Shown: positions 34,445-43,268, numbered from the stretch's first letter. The stretch: 64,000 nucleotides of DNA from JACMNW01 sp043721855 (GCA_043721855.1 JAYSPY010000129.1:25452-89451), one strand, 5' to 3'. The notes: generated from the sequence alone by a model not told the origin. Numbers and translations: made by a program.

Positions 34445-36436
34445 TCATGGGCGGGTTTTGGGGCGGGTTTTGGGGCGGAGAGTGGATTTGACAGGCGCGA
34501 GGGACGGGCTGTTATCGACAACTGCCGCGTCCGCACCAACGGCGGCAGCCGCTTCGGCATGATCGGCACCATCGGCGGCAGCGGGGTCGGTTTCTATTGT
34601 AACAGTATCTTCAGATGGCAGATCGAGGAATTTGAATTCTATCCGGCGATTGGCTTCGCGCCCATCTTCGGCGACGTTATCGGCAATCGGGTTCGCCTCG
34701 CCGTAGCCGACAGCGGTAAAGCCGTCGACGGCAACGCGGCGGCCCTTGAGGGCGTTCAGCACTGTTTCGGCACGCGATTGGCTAAGCTTGCGGTTGCCCT
34801 CTTCGCTGCCCTGACTGTCGGTATAGCCTGCGATTTCGACGCGCATATTGGGGCAGTTGATGAGCACGGCCACCAGCGCATCAACGGTGCCGCGTGCGCC
34901 CTTGGTCAGATCAGCGGAACCCGGGGTAAAGGCGATTTTCTGCACACTGGCTGCCGCCTCGATCCGCAGGCGGCATTCGTCAGGCGTGGGCAGGGCGGCG
35001 GCGGGATCAAGCGCTTCGAGATAGGTCACATCAACCTTGTAGGTTTTGCCTTTGCCCAGTTTGGCTGACAGAATCTGCGCAATGCGGGCTTTGGCCCCTT
35101 GTGAGCCGGTTTTGCCCTTAACCTCGACCGTGTCGGCGCGCACCATCAGACTGCCGCTGTTCAAATTCGACATTGCTTGCAATCCGGCCAAAACCCGCAT
35201 TGGCCAGCCGTCGGGCAAGGCGGGGTCCAGCCGTGTGCCGATATAGACGTTGTCAGAGCCGAAACTGGCGCGGGCAAACGCATCAACCGCCGCGCGCAGG
35301 GTGGCGTCGGTCAAGCGTCCGCGCAGATCCACTTTACCGTCTTCGGTCAACGTGGCGGTGAATTCGGCCGGGCCGGCAGCGGCAGCAGTGGTGGGTTTTG
35401 GCAAGGTGGCGTCAAGGGAAAACACGTCTGGCAGGGCGGTTTGCAGTTCGCCAATGGCACGGTCAAAGGTGGCCTGATCGGTGGTCGGGTCGGCAAGCAG
35501 GGTGACATCTGCATCGGAAAAGGTGATGGTGCCAGCCCCTATTGCTTTGATCGCGGTCAGGCCCGCCTCCACCGCCTCTGCCCATTTGGGGGTGGGCACA
35601 CCAAGGCCAATGGTGCAATTGGCGGCAGCGGTTGACCCTGCGTTGCGGGCGGCGGCGAGGATGCGGTTTTTGCTGCGTTCGGTATCGGCAGAGCAGGCGT
35701 CAAAGCGGCCACCCTGATCATCCATCACATAGCGCAGGGTGAACGGGGTCAGCACCGGGCGCGGGGCGGAAATGGCAAGGTCGACGCTTAACCCGTCTGG
35801 TATCAGGCGGGAAAGGTCGGCCTCCAGCCGTTTCTTTTCCGCCTCTGACCCCGAGATGGCCGTAACCGCGACGCTGCCCGAAGCGACCGATATTTTGGCG
35901 CGGGGCAGCATTTTAAGCGCAGAGACACCGAAATCGACGGCATCTTGCCAGCCTTCCGGGGCAGGATAAGCGGCGGTTTCCAGCATATCGGCAACAGCAG
36001 TATCGGGCGTGATGGCGGCGACAGCCGCGGCAATGGCGGCTTCACCAGTGCCGTCCACATCGGAGGTCGGCACAAGGCCGATCAGTTGGATGCCATCATC
36101 ATTGCGCAGCATTTCAACCGAAAAACGCGGGGCAACCGCGGCGCTGGCAAGCGTCACCTCAAGACGGTCCCGCACGCGGGAGGCATCTATCACCGACCCT
36201 GCCAGGTTGACGGCGCGAAAGCGCGTGGCCTCATTCGGCGCGGTGCCATCCAGCACAACTTGCAGGCCATCCGACGCCGCTGTGGCCCAGGTGATACCTT
36301 CGGCCATCAACGCGGAATTGACCGCCGCAGCCGAGCGGTTTTCAATGACCAGCGCCATCAGATACGCGGCCAGCAGCGACAACAAAAGCGCGCCCGTAAA
36401 GGCAGCCATGGCGATGGTGTTATGGGTCAGGCGCAT
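34445..36436 (-). CDS. OmpA-family protein with N-terminal membrane anchor
   Basis: 663 residues. An N-terminal helix (AAFTGALLLSLLAAYLMALVI), then a long region with repeated BON-like segments (LRAAVDAFARASFGSDNVYI; GQLTDATLRAAV-type blocks), and a C-terminal OmpA peptidoglycan-binding domain (NMRVEIAGYTDSQGSEEGNR; SQSRAETVLNAL; GYGEANPIADN). It probably links the inner membrane to peptidoglycan. The C-terminus ends in a repeated KTRP tail encoded by a G-rich repeat. Confidence 0.88.
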   Translation of the reverse strand: MRLTHNTIAMAAFTGALLLSLLAAYLMALVIENRSAAAVNSALMAEGITWATAASDGLQVVLDGTAPNEATRFRAVNLAGSVIDASRVRDRLEVTLASAAVAPRFSVEMLRNDDGIQLIGLVPTSDVDGTGEAAIAAAVAAITPDTAVADMLETAAYPAPEGWQDAVDFGVSALKMLPRAKISVASGSVAVTAISGSEAEKKRLEADLSRLIPDGLSVDLAISAPRPVLTPFTLRYVMDDQGGRFDACSADTERSKNRILAAARNAGSTAAANCTIGLGVPTPKWAEAVEAGLTAIKAIGAGTITFSDADVTLLADPTTDQATFDRAIGELQTALPDVFSLDATLPKPTTAAAAGPAEFTATLTEDGKVDLRGRLTDATLRAAVDAFARASFGSDNVYIGTRLDPALPDGWPMRVLAGLQAMSNLNSGSLMVRADTVEVKGKTGSQGAKARIAQILSAKLGKGKTYKVDVTYLEALDPAAALPTPDECRLRIEAAASVQKIAFTPGSADLTKGARGTVDALVAVLINCPNMRVEIAGYTDSQGSEEGNRKLSQSRAETVLNALKGRRVAVDGFTAVGYGEANPIADNVAEDGREANRRIEFKFLDLPSEDTVTIETDPAAADGADHAEAAAAVGADAAVVDNSPSLAPVKSTLRPKTRPKTRP

Positions 36437-36564
36437 ATCGGGCGGGCCTTAGGCATGGGTTACTGTGGTTTGGGCTGAAGGGGACTGAACTTCAAGCAAG
36501 GCTGGCACAAAACACAGTGATGGTGTTTAGGCGCAATGACGCGCGGGATCAATCGCAACTGCCG

Positions 36565-37554
36565 CTATGCAAGCGCGGCAGCGGCAAGAAACAGCGCAGG
36601 GATCAGGCCCGCATTGCGGTTGGAGCGGAAGATTGCCAAGCAATTCGCGGGGTTATTGGTATCAAGCCGCGCCATTTGCCACAAAAGATGACCGCCAAAT
36701 GCCCAGACCCCGCAAAGCGCCAGAACCAGTTCAATGGCGGATGCATGGTCAAGCAGTGCCAGCAGAATCGCCATGGTCAGCCCCAGAATGCTCAGCAAGG
36801 CAAAGCCGCGCAGCCATGGCCGGGCATGATCACCAAACAGTCTTGCGGTGGATTTGACGCCAATCAGCGCATCATCATCCACATCCTGGTAAGCATAGAT
36901 TGTGTCGTAAAACAGCGTCCAGGCGATGCCCGAAGCGTATAACAGCACGGCAGGCAGGGCGAGGCTGCCGGAATGTGCGGTCCATGCAAAAAGCGCACCC
37001 CAATTGAAGGCGAGGCCTAAAAAAACTTGGGGCCACCATGTGAAGCGTTTGGCAAAGGGGTAGACGGCAACAAGCCCCAGCGAGGCGATGCCAAGGATCA
37101 CAGCCATGCCGTTGTAAGTGAAAAGAATGGCGGCGGCGACAAGGGCTTGGGCAATCATCCAGATGGCGGCTTGTTTCGGGGTCACTTGGCCGGACGGCAG
37201 GGGTCTGCTTTTGGTGCGGGCAACGCTAGCGTCGATATGGCGGTCGGTGAGGTCATTCCACGTGCAGCCCGCCCCGCGCATCAAGAACGCCCCAAGCGCG
37301 CAGCCAAGTGCTATCCACGTATCCCAAAGTTTGAAGCCATGCGGATCGGCGGCTATGGCAAGTGCGAGGCCCCAGAAGCAGGGGATCAGCAAAAGCCAGG
37401 TGCCGATGGGGCGGTCTGCGCGTGACAGGCGCAGGTAGGGGCGGGTAGCGGCAGGTGCAAATCGGTCAACCCAGTTTTGCGCAGGCGCGTCGAATACCGG
37501 GATATCGCGCATATCAAGCGGTGCTGCCTCTGGCGTTCGGGGAGGTTGGTGCAT
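36565..37554 (-). CDS. ubiA: 4-hydroxybenzoate polyprenyltransferase
   Basis: About 329 residues, multi-helix membrane prenyltransferase of ubiquinone synthesis. The first Asp-rich motif is in GAGCTWNDLTDRHIDASVARTK and the second in YDTIYAYQDVDDDALIGVKS. RADRPIGTWLLLIPCFWGLA is a family hallmark. The ATG at 37554 leaves only 12 bp to the rsmE start; an ATG at 37512 (MRDIPVFDA) is an alternative. Confidence 0.95.
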   Translation of the reverse strand: MHQPPRTPEAAPLDMRDIPVFDAPAQNWVDRFAPAATRPYLRLSRADRPIGTWLLLIPCFWGLALAIAADPHGFKLWDTWIALGCALGAFLMRGAGCTWNDLTDRHIDASVARTKSRPLPSGQVTPKQAAIWMIAQALVAAAILFTYNGMAVILGIASLGLVAVYPFAKRFTWWPQVFLGLAFNWGALFAWTAHSGSLALPAVLLYASGIAWTLFYDTIYAYQDVDDDALIGVKSTARLFGDHARPWLRGFALLSILGLTMAILLALLDHASAIELVLALCGVWAFGGHLLWQMARLDTNNPANCLAIFRSNRNAGLIPALFLAAAALA

Positions 37555-37566
37555 AAGTTCCGATCC

Positions 37567-38301
37567 ATGGCTGATGCAAAGATAAGACTGTTTGTAGAGC
37601 ACGCGCTTGGTGCGGGGCAACCTGTTCCGCTGACGGAAGGTCAGGCGCATTACCTTTTCGGGGTGATGCGGCTGGGGGTGGGGGCGGCGGTGTTGCTGTT
37701 CAACGGGCGCAGCGGCGAATGGCGCGCTGATGTGGCCGAGGCGGGCAAGCGCGGCGGTAGTCTGGTGTGCAGCGTGCAGACCAAGCCGTTGCAGTTGCCG
37801 CCCGATCTGTGGCTGATGTTTGCGCCCATCAAAAAGGCGCGCACGGATTTTATTGTGGAAAAGGCGGTGGAGATGGGTGTGGCGCGGATTTTGCCCGTGC
37901 AGACCCAGCACACCCATGCGGACAGGATCAGGCAGGACAAATTGCAAGCCCATGCGATGGAGGCGGCCGAGCAATGCGGGGCCACCGTGGTGCCGCAGGT
38001 GGCGGAATTGGCGGGGCTGGAGCGGGTTTTGGCAGGTTGGGATAGCGCGCGGCGGATTTTGTGGTGCGATGAGGGATTGGTCGCAGGCTCTTGCGCCCTG
38101 ACGGGCCGCATCGCTGGGCGTGGCGCTGCCTGGGCGATCCTGATTGGGCCGGAGGGCGGGTTTTCAATGCAGGAACAGGACCGGTTGCGCGCAATGGCGT
38201 GCGTGGTGCCGATATCGCTGGGCCCGCGGATTTTGCGGGCGGATACGGCGGCGGTGGCGGCGTTGACGCTGTGGCAAGCGGCTTTGGGGGATTGGGCGTG
38301 A
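37567..38301 (+). CDS. rsmE: 16S rRNA (uracil-1498-N3)-methyltransferase
   Basis: About 244 residues, SPOUT-fold SAM-dependent enzyme. An N-terminal PUA-like domain (LTEGQAHYLFGVMRLGVGAA) is followed by KARTDFIVEKAVEMGVARIL and QCGATVVPQV, then the knotted SAM site AILIGPEGGFSMQEQDRL and SLGPRILRADTAAVAAL. ATG 37567 fits the family start. Overlaps the next gene (GTGA). Confidence 0.95.
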   Translation: MADAKIRLFVEHALGAGQPVPLTEGQAHYLFGVMRLGVGAAVLLFNGRSGEWRADVAEAGKRGGSLVCSVQTKPLQLPPDLWLMFAPIKKARTDFIVEKAVEMGVARILPVQTQHTHADRIRQDKLQAHAMEAAEQCGATVVPQVAELAGLERVLAGWDSARRILWCDEGLVAGSCALTGRIAGRGAAWAILIGPEGGFSMQEQDRLRAMACVVPISLGPRILRADTAAVAALTLWQAALGDWA

Positions 38302-38843
38302 ATTTGGTCCGACCCGAAGTGACAGCCGCCATCTGGCGCGGGCGCGAGGCGATTGCGGCGCTTTGTGTGGTGGCGCTTGGGCTGTGGTTTGTATGGCTGG
38401 GGGGGTATCTTTTGGTGCCTTCAGGGCTTGGTGTTGCGGGTATAGGGGCTGCTTGGGGGCTGCATGCGCTGCGCCGGTTGCGCTTTGCGCAAAAGGTCGC
38501 GGCACCCGGTATGGTCGAGGTGGACGAGGGGCAGGTGGGCTATCTTGGGCCAGATGTTGGCGGATTTATCGGCCTGCCGGATCTGGTGGAATTGCGGTTT
38601 TTGACGATTGGCGGGCGGCGGATGTGGCGGCTGAAGCAAGCCGATGGGCAGGCCCTGTTGGTGCCGGTGGATGCGCAGGGGGCAGAGCGGTTGTTTGATG
38701 CCTTTGCCAGCTTGCCCGGCATGGATGCAGGGGCGCTGGTGGCGGCGTTGGAACCCAGCGCATTTGCCAAAGATGGGTCTGCGGCAAAGGTCAGTGATAG
38801 TCGTGTGATCTGGCGGCGATCTGCGCGGGTGGCCTTGACTTGA
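38298..38843 (+). CDS. Two-helix membrane protein, unknown function
   Basis: 181 residues from a GTG that overlaps the rsmE stop. Two adjacent hydrophobic segments (AIAALCVVALGLWFVWLGGY; LLVPSGLGVAGIGAAWGLHA) are followed by a soluble beta-rich part (GQVGYLGPDVGGFIGLPDL, MWRLKQADGQALLVPVDAQG). No named family recognised. Translationally coupled to rsmE; a gshA gene follows 57 bp later. Confidence 0.8.
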   Translation: MNLVRPEVTAAIWRGREAIAALCVVALGLWFVWLGGYLLVPSGLGVAGIGAAWGLHALRRLRFAQKVAAPGMVEVDEGQVGYLGPDVGGFIGLPDLVELRFLTIGGRRMWRLKQADGQALLVPVDAQGAERLFDAFASLPGMDAGALVAALEPSAFAKDGSAAKVSDSRVIWRRSARVALT

Positions 38844-38900
38844 CCCGCCAAGCGCGACACCTGTGTTCGCCGTGAATGCTGATGAAATCGGAGCGCCTAA

Positions 38901-40247
38901 ATGTCTATTCCTCAATCCGGTGGTGGTTTGATTGAAAGCGTGGCTCAGCTGGCCGAATATATGGAAGCGGGGAACAAACCTGCTGCCGATTGGCGCATTG
39001 GCACCGAGCATGAGAAATTTGGCTGGCTGACGGACAGTCATCTGCCGCTGCCCTATGCCGGGGATCGGTCCATCTCTGCGCTGTTTGCGGGGCTGGAGGC
39101 GCGCTTTGGTTGGCAGCCGGTGTATGAGCGCGAAAATATCATTGGCATGACGAAGGCTGGGGCGAATATTTCGCTTGAACCGGGCGGGCAGTTTGAATTG
39201 TCCGGTGCGGCGGTGGCAACATTACACGAAACGGATGCGGAGACGCGGTTACATCTGGCGGAAGTGGCCGAATTGGCCACGCCTCTGGGCATTCGGTTTA
39301 TGGGGATCGGGGCGGCTCCCGCGTGGTCAGAGGCGCAGATGCCGGTGATGCCGAAGGGGCGTTATCGGTTGATGACCGACTACATGGGGCAGGTCGGCAC
39401 GCACGGCACCCAGATGATGTACCGCACCTGCACGACGCAGGTAAATCTCGATTACGCATCCGAGGCGGACATGGTGAAAAAGCTGCGGGTGGCGATTGCG
39501 TTGCAGCCGGTGGCGACGGCGCTGTTTGCATCATCGCCGTTCTTTGATGGCAAGTTGAACGGGCATAAATCCTGGCGGTCGCGGATTTGGCGGGGCTTGG
39601 ATAACAGCCGCACGGGGATGTTGCCGTTTGCGTTTGATGAAGGCATGGGGTTTCAGGCCTATGTCGATTGGGTGCTGGATGTGCCGATGTATTTTGTTTA
39701 CCGGGATGGCAAGTATATCAATGCGTTAGGGCAAAGTTTCCGGGATTTTCTGGCGGGTGAGTTGCCTGCTTTGCCGGGTGAAAAGCCAACGCTAAGCGAT
39801 TGGGCGGATCATATGACGACCGTGTTCCCCGAGGCGCGGGTGAAGAAATTCATCGAAATGCGCGGGGCGGATTGTGGGGATTTGCCCCATATCGTGGCGC
39901 TGCCGGCGTTTTGGGTGGGGCTGATGTATGACACATCCGCGCTGGATGCGGCGTGGGATCTGGTCAAGGGGATTGATGCGGAAACCCGTGAGGGTCTGCG
40001 GGTGGCGGCGTCTGTAAGTGCTTTGCAGGGTCATGCCGGCGGCGTGAAGATCATGGATCTGGCGCGGGCGGCGGTGGGGCTTTCACATGCCGGGTTGATG
40101 GCGCGGGGGCTTGGCGAGGAACAGTTTCTTGCGCCTATTGTGCAGTCGGTGAAATCGGGGGTAACGCAGGCGGACAGGTGGTTGGCTGCTTACCACGGTG
40201 AATGGAGCGGCGATCTAAGCCGGATTTATGAGGCGTCGAGTTTGTGA
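38901..40247 (+). CDS. gshA: Glutamate-cysteine ligase (plant/alphaproteobacterial type)
   Basis: 448 residues. First step of glutathione synthesis. Conserved features: WRIGTEHEKFGW (ATP/metal Glu) near residue 33, NISLEPGGQFELSGA near 93, GTHGTQMMYRTCTTQVNLDY near 165, and RSRIWRGLDNSRTGMLPFAF. The length and motifs are those of the plant-like class rather than the E. coli class. Confidence 0.94.
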   Translation: MSIPQSGGGLIESVAQLAEYMEAGNKPAADWRIGTEHEKFGWLTDSHLPLPYAGDRSISALFAGLEARFGWQPVYERENIIGMTKAGANISLEPGGQFELSGAAVATLHETDAETRLHLAEVAELATPLGIRFMGIGAAPAWSEAQMPVMPKGRYRLMTDYMGQVGTHGTQMMYRTCTTQVNLDYASEADMVKKLRVAIALQPVATALFASSPFFDGKLNGHKSWRSRIWRGLDNSRTGMLPFAFDEGMGFQAYVDWVLDVPMYFVYRDGKYINALGQSFRDFLAGELPALPGEKPTLSDWADHMTTVFPEARVKKFIEMRGADCGDLPHIVALPAFWVGLMYDTSALDAAWDLVKGIDAETREGLRVAASVSALQGHAGGVKIMDLARAAVGLSHAGLMARGLGEEQFLAPIVQSVKSGVTQADRWLAAYHGEWSGDLSRIYEASSL

Positions 40248-40325
40248 TTATTGACGTAAACTGATTTCCGCATCACCCTGACAACCATGCGGTCAATAGC
40301 GGCCTGCAACAATCGAGGGGCGGAA

Positions 40326-40601
40326 ATGCGCGATTTTTTCATCAACAGTCTTGAAGTTTTGGTCGGTATCATCGTGGTTGTGATGGGGCTTGGTGTTCTG
40401 ATTTTTGCAGGTATGGCGGCTTTTGGCGGCGGCGGTGGAATAGGTCCGGGACAAATGCACGGACCCGGCGCGGCAATCGCCATCCTTATTGGTGGCGGGC
40501 TTTATGTAATTTTCCTCGGAGGCTTTTTGTATATGGGCATTGGGATATACCAGAATACAAAACGTAGTGCAGAGGCTTTGGAAAAGCTCGCGAACAAATA
40601 G
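40326..40601 (+). CDS. Small two-helix membrane protein
   Basis: 91 residues. Two hydrophobic segments (LEVLVGIIVVVMGLGVLIFA and AAIAILIGGGLYVIFLGGFL) separated by a Gly-rich loop. ATG 40326 with GGGGCGGA upstream is preferred over one 13 codons earlier. Function unknown; convergent with plsY. Confidence 0.7.
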   Translation: MRDFFINSLEVLVGIIVVVMGLGVLIFAGMAAFGGGGGIGPGQMHGPGAAIAILIGGGLYVIFLGGFLYMGIGIYQNTKRSAEALEKLANK

Positions 40602-40610
40602 TTTGATTGA

Positions 40611-41222
40611 TCAGGTCTTTTTCGCACCGATCCTGGGTTCGGTTCCCGCCTTGATGCGGGCGATGTTGGCGGCGTGGCGGATATAGACGAGGACCGTCAG
40701 GATAAACACCAAGACCAGCATGCGGCCGTGGTCAAAGACAAACAGCCAGATTGGCGACAGGCCAGCTGCGCAAAGGGCTGCGGCGGAGGATATGCGGGTG
40801 ATGGCAGCAGCGGCGGCCCAGGTGGCGCAGGCCGCAAGGCCGACCGGCCATGCGAGTGCCAGAAGGATGCCAAGGAAAGTGGCGACGCCCTTGCCGCCCT
40901 TGAAGCCAAGCCAGATGGGGAACAGGTGGCCTAGGAAAGCGGCAAGACCAGCCAGTTGGGCGGCGTCTTCGCCGAAGATGTAGCGCGCGATGAGGACGGC
41001 GATGCCGCCTTTTGCCGCGTCAAGGATCAGCGTGGCGGCGGCTGCGGGCTTGTTTCCCGTGCGCAAGACGTTGGTGGCCCCGATGTTGCCAGAGCCGATT
41101 GTGCGAAGATCGCCGAGTCTGAACGCCCGCGTGATGACGATGCCGAAGGGGATGGAGCCGAGAAGGTAGGCGAGGATTGCCACAAGGGCCAGCATCACGG
41201 GATCGGTGGTGATTTGGGGCAT
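40611..41222 (-). CDS. plsY: Acyl-phosphate:glycerol-3-phosphate acyltransferase
   Basis: 203-residue multi-helix membrane enzyme making lysophosphatidate from acyl-phosphate. The three PlsY motifs are visible: GSIPFGIVITR with IGSGNIGATNVLRTGNK, GHLFPIWLGFKGGKGVATFL, and a final motif in VYIRHAANIARIKAGTE. Starts 2 bp after the stop of the pyrC-like gene, so it is co-transcribed with the pyrBC locus. Confidence 0.95.
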   Translation of the reverse strand: MPQITTDPVMLALVAILAYLLGSIPFGIVITRAFRLGDLRTIGSGNIGATNVLRTGNKPAAAATLILDAAKGGIAVLIARYIFGEDAAQLAGLAAFLGHLFPIWLGFKGGKGVATFLGILLALAWPVGLAACATWAAAAAITRISSAAALCAAGLSPIWLFVFDHGRMLVLVFILTVLVYIRHAANIARIKAGTEPRIGAKKT

Positions 41223-41224
41223 GG

Positions 41225-42490
41225 TCAGTCCGCTTTGAAAATCTGTGTGCCAGCGACGTAGGTGGCGCGCACCTTACCCTCCATCCGCTGGCCGTCAAAT
41301 GGGGTGTTCTTGGATTTTGACTGCAATTTGGCGCGGTCCAGCAGGAACGGCGCGTTGGGGTCGAACAGCACGAGGTCTGCAGGCGCGCCGGGGGTAAGGC
41401 GGCCTTGCGGCAAGTTCAGGCGTTTGGCGGGGTTAAGGGCCATGGCGCGGAACAGTTGCGGCAGGGTGATGGCACCCGCGTGGAAAAGGCGCATGGCGGC
41501 GGGAAGGAACGTCTCCAACGCCACGGCCCCGGCGGCGGCTTCTTCAAACGGCAGGCGTTTGGATTCCTCATCCTGCGGGGTGTGCATGGAACTGATGATA
41601 TCGATCAGGCCATCAGCAACGGCCTGCACCATGGCAAGGCGGTCATCCTCGGACCGCAGCGGCGGTTTGACTTTGAAAAAGGTGCGGTAATCGCCGACGT
41701 CCAATTCGTTCAGCGTCAGGTGGTGGATCGAGATGCCTGCGGTGACATCAAGGCCGTTGCGTTTGGCGCGGGCAAGGGCGGGCAGACTGCGGGCGGTGGT
41801 GATCTGGTCGGCGTGGTATCTGGCCCCGGTCATTTCCACCAGCCCAAGATCGCGGTCGAGGCCAAGGCGTTCAGCCATCGGCGACACGCCGGGCAGGCCG
41901 TAAAGCGAGGCGAATTTGCCGGAGGTGACAGCCGCGCCATGGCTGAGGCCGGGGTCTTGCGGATGGCCGATGATCAGCGCGCCAAGGCTGCGGGCGTAGG
42001 TGAGGGCGCGCGACAGAACCTTGGTATCGGTCACGACATGATCGCCGTCGCTGAAGGCGATTGCGCCTGCATCCAAAAGGAAGCCGATTTCGGTCATCTC
42101 CTGGCCCTTGCGACCCTTGGTGAGGGCAGCCATGTGGTGGATGCGGACGGGGTATTCGGCGGCGCGTCTGGTGACGAATTCCAGCACCTCGGGGCTGTCA
42201 ATCGCGGGGTCAGTATCGGCGCGGGCGATGATGGTGGTGACACCGCCAGCGGCAGCGGCGAGGCTGGCGGAGCGGAAGGATTCCTTGTGCCGATCACCGG
42301 GTTCGCCGATCTTGACGCCGATATCGACGATGCCAGGGGCGAGGCAGAGGCCGTGGCAGTCGATGATTTGCGCGCCTTTGGGGGCGGCGGTGCCGAGGGC
42401 GTGGATTGTGTCGCCGTTGATGGTGAGGGAGCCGGGATCATCGGTCAGGGTTTCGGGGTTGATCAGGCGGGCGTTGGTGAAGTGGATCAT
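41225..42490 (-). CDS. pyrC: Dihydroorotase homologue, probably non-catalytic (PyrC'-like)
   Basis: 421 residues in the amidohydrolase fold, associated with pyrB. The metal-binding DxHxHxRxPG motif of active enzymes reads VDIGVKIGEPGDRHKE here, so both His and the Arg are lost. The Asn-containing MPNT-type segment reads IIARADTDP, and the catalytic Asp motif (DHAPH) reads SSMHTPQDE. One His is kept in ARYHADQIT. In Pseudomonas, an inactive PyrC' of this kind is required for ATCase assembly; a like role is inferred. The ATG at 42490 begins the homology (MIHFTNARLINPETL). Confidence 0.85.
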   Translation of the reverse strand: MIHFTNARLINPETLTDDPGSLTINGDTIHALGTAAPKGAQIIDCHGLCLAPGIVDIGVKIGEPGDRHKESFRSASLAAAAGGVTTIIARADTDPAIDSPEVLEFVTRRAAEYPVRIHHMAALTKGRKGQEMTEIGFLLDAGAIAFSDGDHVVTDTKVLSRALTYARSLGALIIGHPQDPGLSHGAAVTSGKFASLYGLPGVSPMAERLGLDRDLGLVEMTGARYHADQITTARSLPALARAKRNGLDVTAGISIHHLTLNELDVGDYRTFFKVKPPLRSEDDRLAMVQAVADGLIDIISSMHTPQDEESKRLPFEEAAAGAVALETFLPAAMRLFHAGAITLPQLFRAMALNPAKRLNLPQGRLTPGAPADLVLFDPNAPFLLDRAKLQSKSKNTPFDGQRMEGKVRATYVAGTQIFKAD

Positions 42491-42522
42491 CGGATGGTCC
42501 TTGGCGCGCGTGTCATAGGGTT

Positions 42523-42607
42523 CGTAGGGTGTGCATTTATTGCGCACCATTGCTGGCGGTAGTGCGGGCGGTTTGCGTTGCGGTGCGCAATGAATGCACA
42601 CCCTACG
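42523..42607. repeat. Large inverted repeat (REP/MITE-like) upstream of pyrC
   Basis: 26-bp arms at 42523-42548 and 42582-42607 with one mismatch, 33 bp apart. The arms start CGTAGGGTGTGCATT and contain TTGCGCACC. Words of this type recur in many proteobacterial genomes as dispersed repeats. It sits 32 bp before the pyrC start, so it would form a stem in the leader. Confidence 0.85.
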
Positions 42608-42620
42608 GAGCGGGCCATGT

Positions 42621-42746
42621 TCAACTCCCCATCCAGACGAAAACGCCGACGAAGATGAACAGCAGGATCAGAACGACGGTGGCGACCATGCCGCCGATGC
42701 GGGCATCGGACATCGGTTTTTTGGGGGGGCGGGGAGTGGGGGTCAT
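42621..42746 (-). CDS. Small single-helix membrane protein
   Basis: 41 residues: MTPTPRPPKKPMSDARIGG followed by one helix (MVATVVLILLFIFVGVFVWM). The ATG at 42746 gives a compact Pro/Lys-rich cytoplasmic head. It lies in the pyr cluster between the zinc-ribbon gene and the inverted repeat. No family recognised; confidence is limited by size. Confidence 0.55.
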   Translation of the reverse strand: MTPTPRPPKKPMSDARIGGMVATVVLILLFIFVGVFVWMGS

Positions 42747-42845
42747 GGGGTTTCCGTGCTGGTATTGGGGACGTTGAAGCGGACTTTGGTAAGATGGAAA
42801 GTCATGGGGAAGCGCCAAATTTCTTGGCTTGATTTAAGCGCACCT

Positions 42846-43268
42846 CTAAGAGCTGAACCGACCGCCCTTCCCGAAAACACCACGGCAATTGTTGCAGAGA
42901 TGCGAACCGCCTGCATAAGGACCGTATACTAGTCGATAGCGCTTATCTTCTTTGACATAGCATTGATTGCAAAAGGGCTCGCCGACATTTGTACCATCAT
43001 CATCCAATTCGTAGAGGAGTCCGCCTACATCTTTCATTTTTGCCTTTTGGGCCAGTTTTTCGGTTAGCCGATCGATCTGCTGTTGAAGGTCTCGCTCTCG
43101 CTCCTTTGCATCGTGCAAAGCTTCACGCGCTTCGAGTAACCGTTCAACTAAGTCGGCCAAACGTAACTTAAATTCGGCGACGTTGATCTTTTCGTCGATG
43201 CTTCGCAGTTCCTTGGTGATGTCTAAGGTTTGCTTGATCGCAGCCAGTCCTGTCATCAAATCTATCAC
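42846..43268 (-). CDS. Coiled-coil / zinc-ribbon protein inserted in the pyr operon
   Basis: 140 residues. An N-terminal helix-rich part with a heptad coiled coil (about 10-75; LADLVERLLEAREALHDAKE, RDLQQQIDRLTEKLA) and a C-terminal zinc ribbon CNQCYVKEDKRYRLV ... HLCNNCRGVFG (two CxxC pairs, ~20 residues apart). The layout resembles small proteins often found in mobile or accessory regions. Base composition is visibly less GC-rich than its neighbours. The GTG start overlaps the pyrB stop (GTGA). Function unknown. Confidence 0.8.
   Translation of the reverse strand: MIDLMTGLAAIKQTLDITKELRSIDEKINVAEFKLRLADLVERLLEAREALHDAKERERDLQQQIDRLTEKLAQKAKMKDVGGLLYELDDDGTNVGEPFCNQCYVKEDKRYRLVYGPYAGGSHLCNNCRGVFGKGGRFSS

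Noticed and set aside
42846..43268. Toxin-antitoxin or defence module in the pyr operon
   Set aside because: Only one atypical gene and one tiny membrane protein are present, with no toxin, nuclease or sensor domain recognisable.
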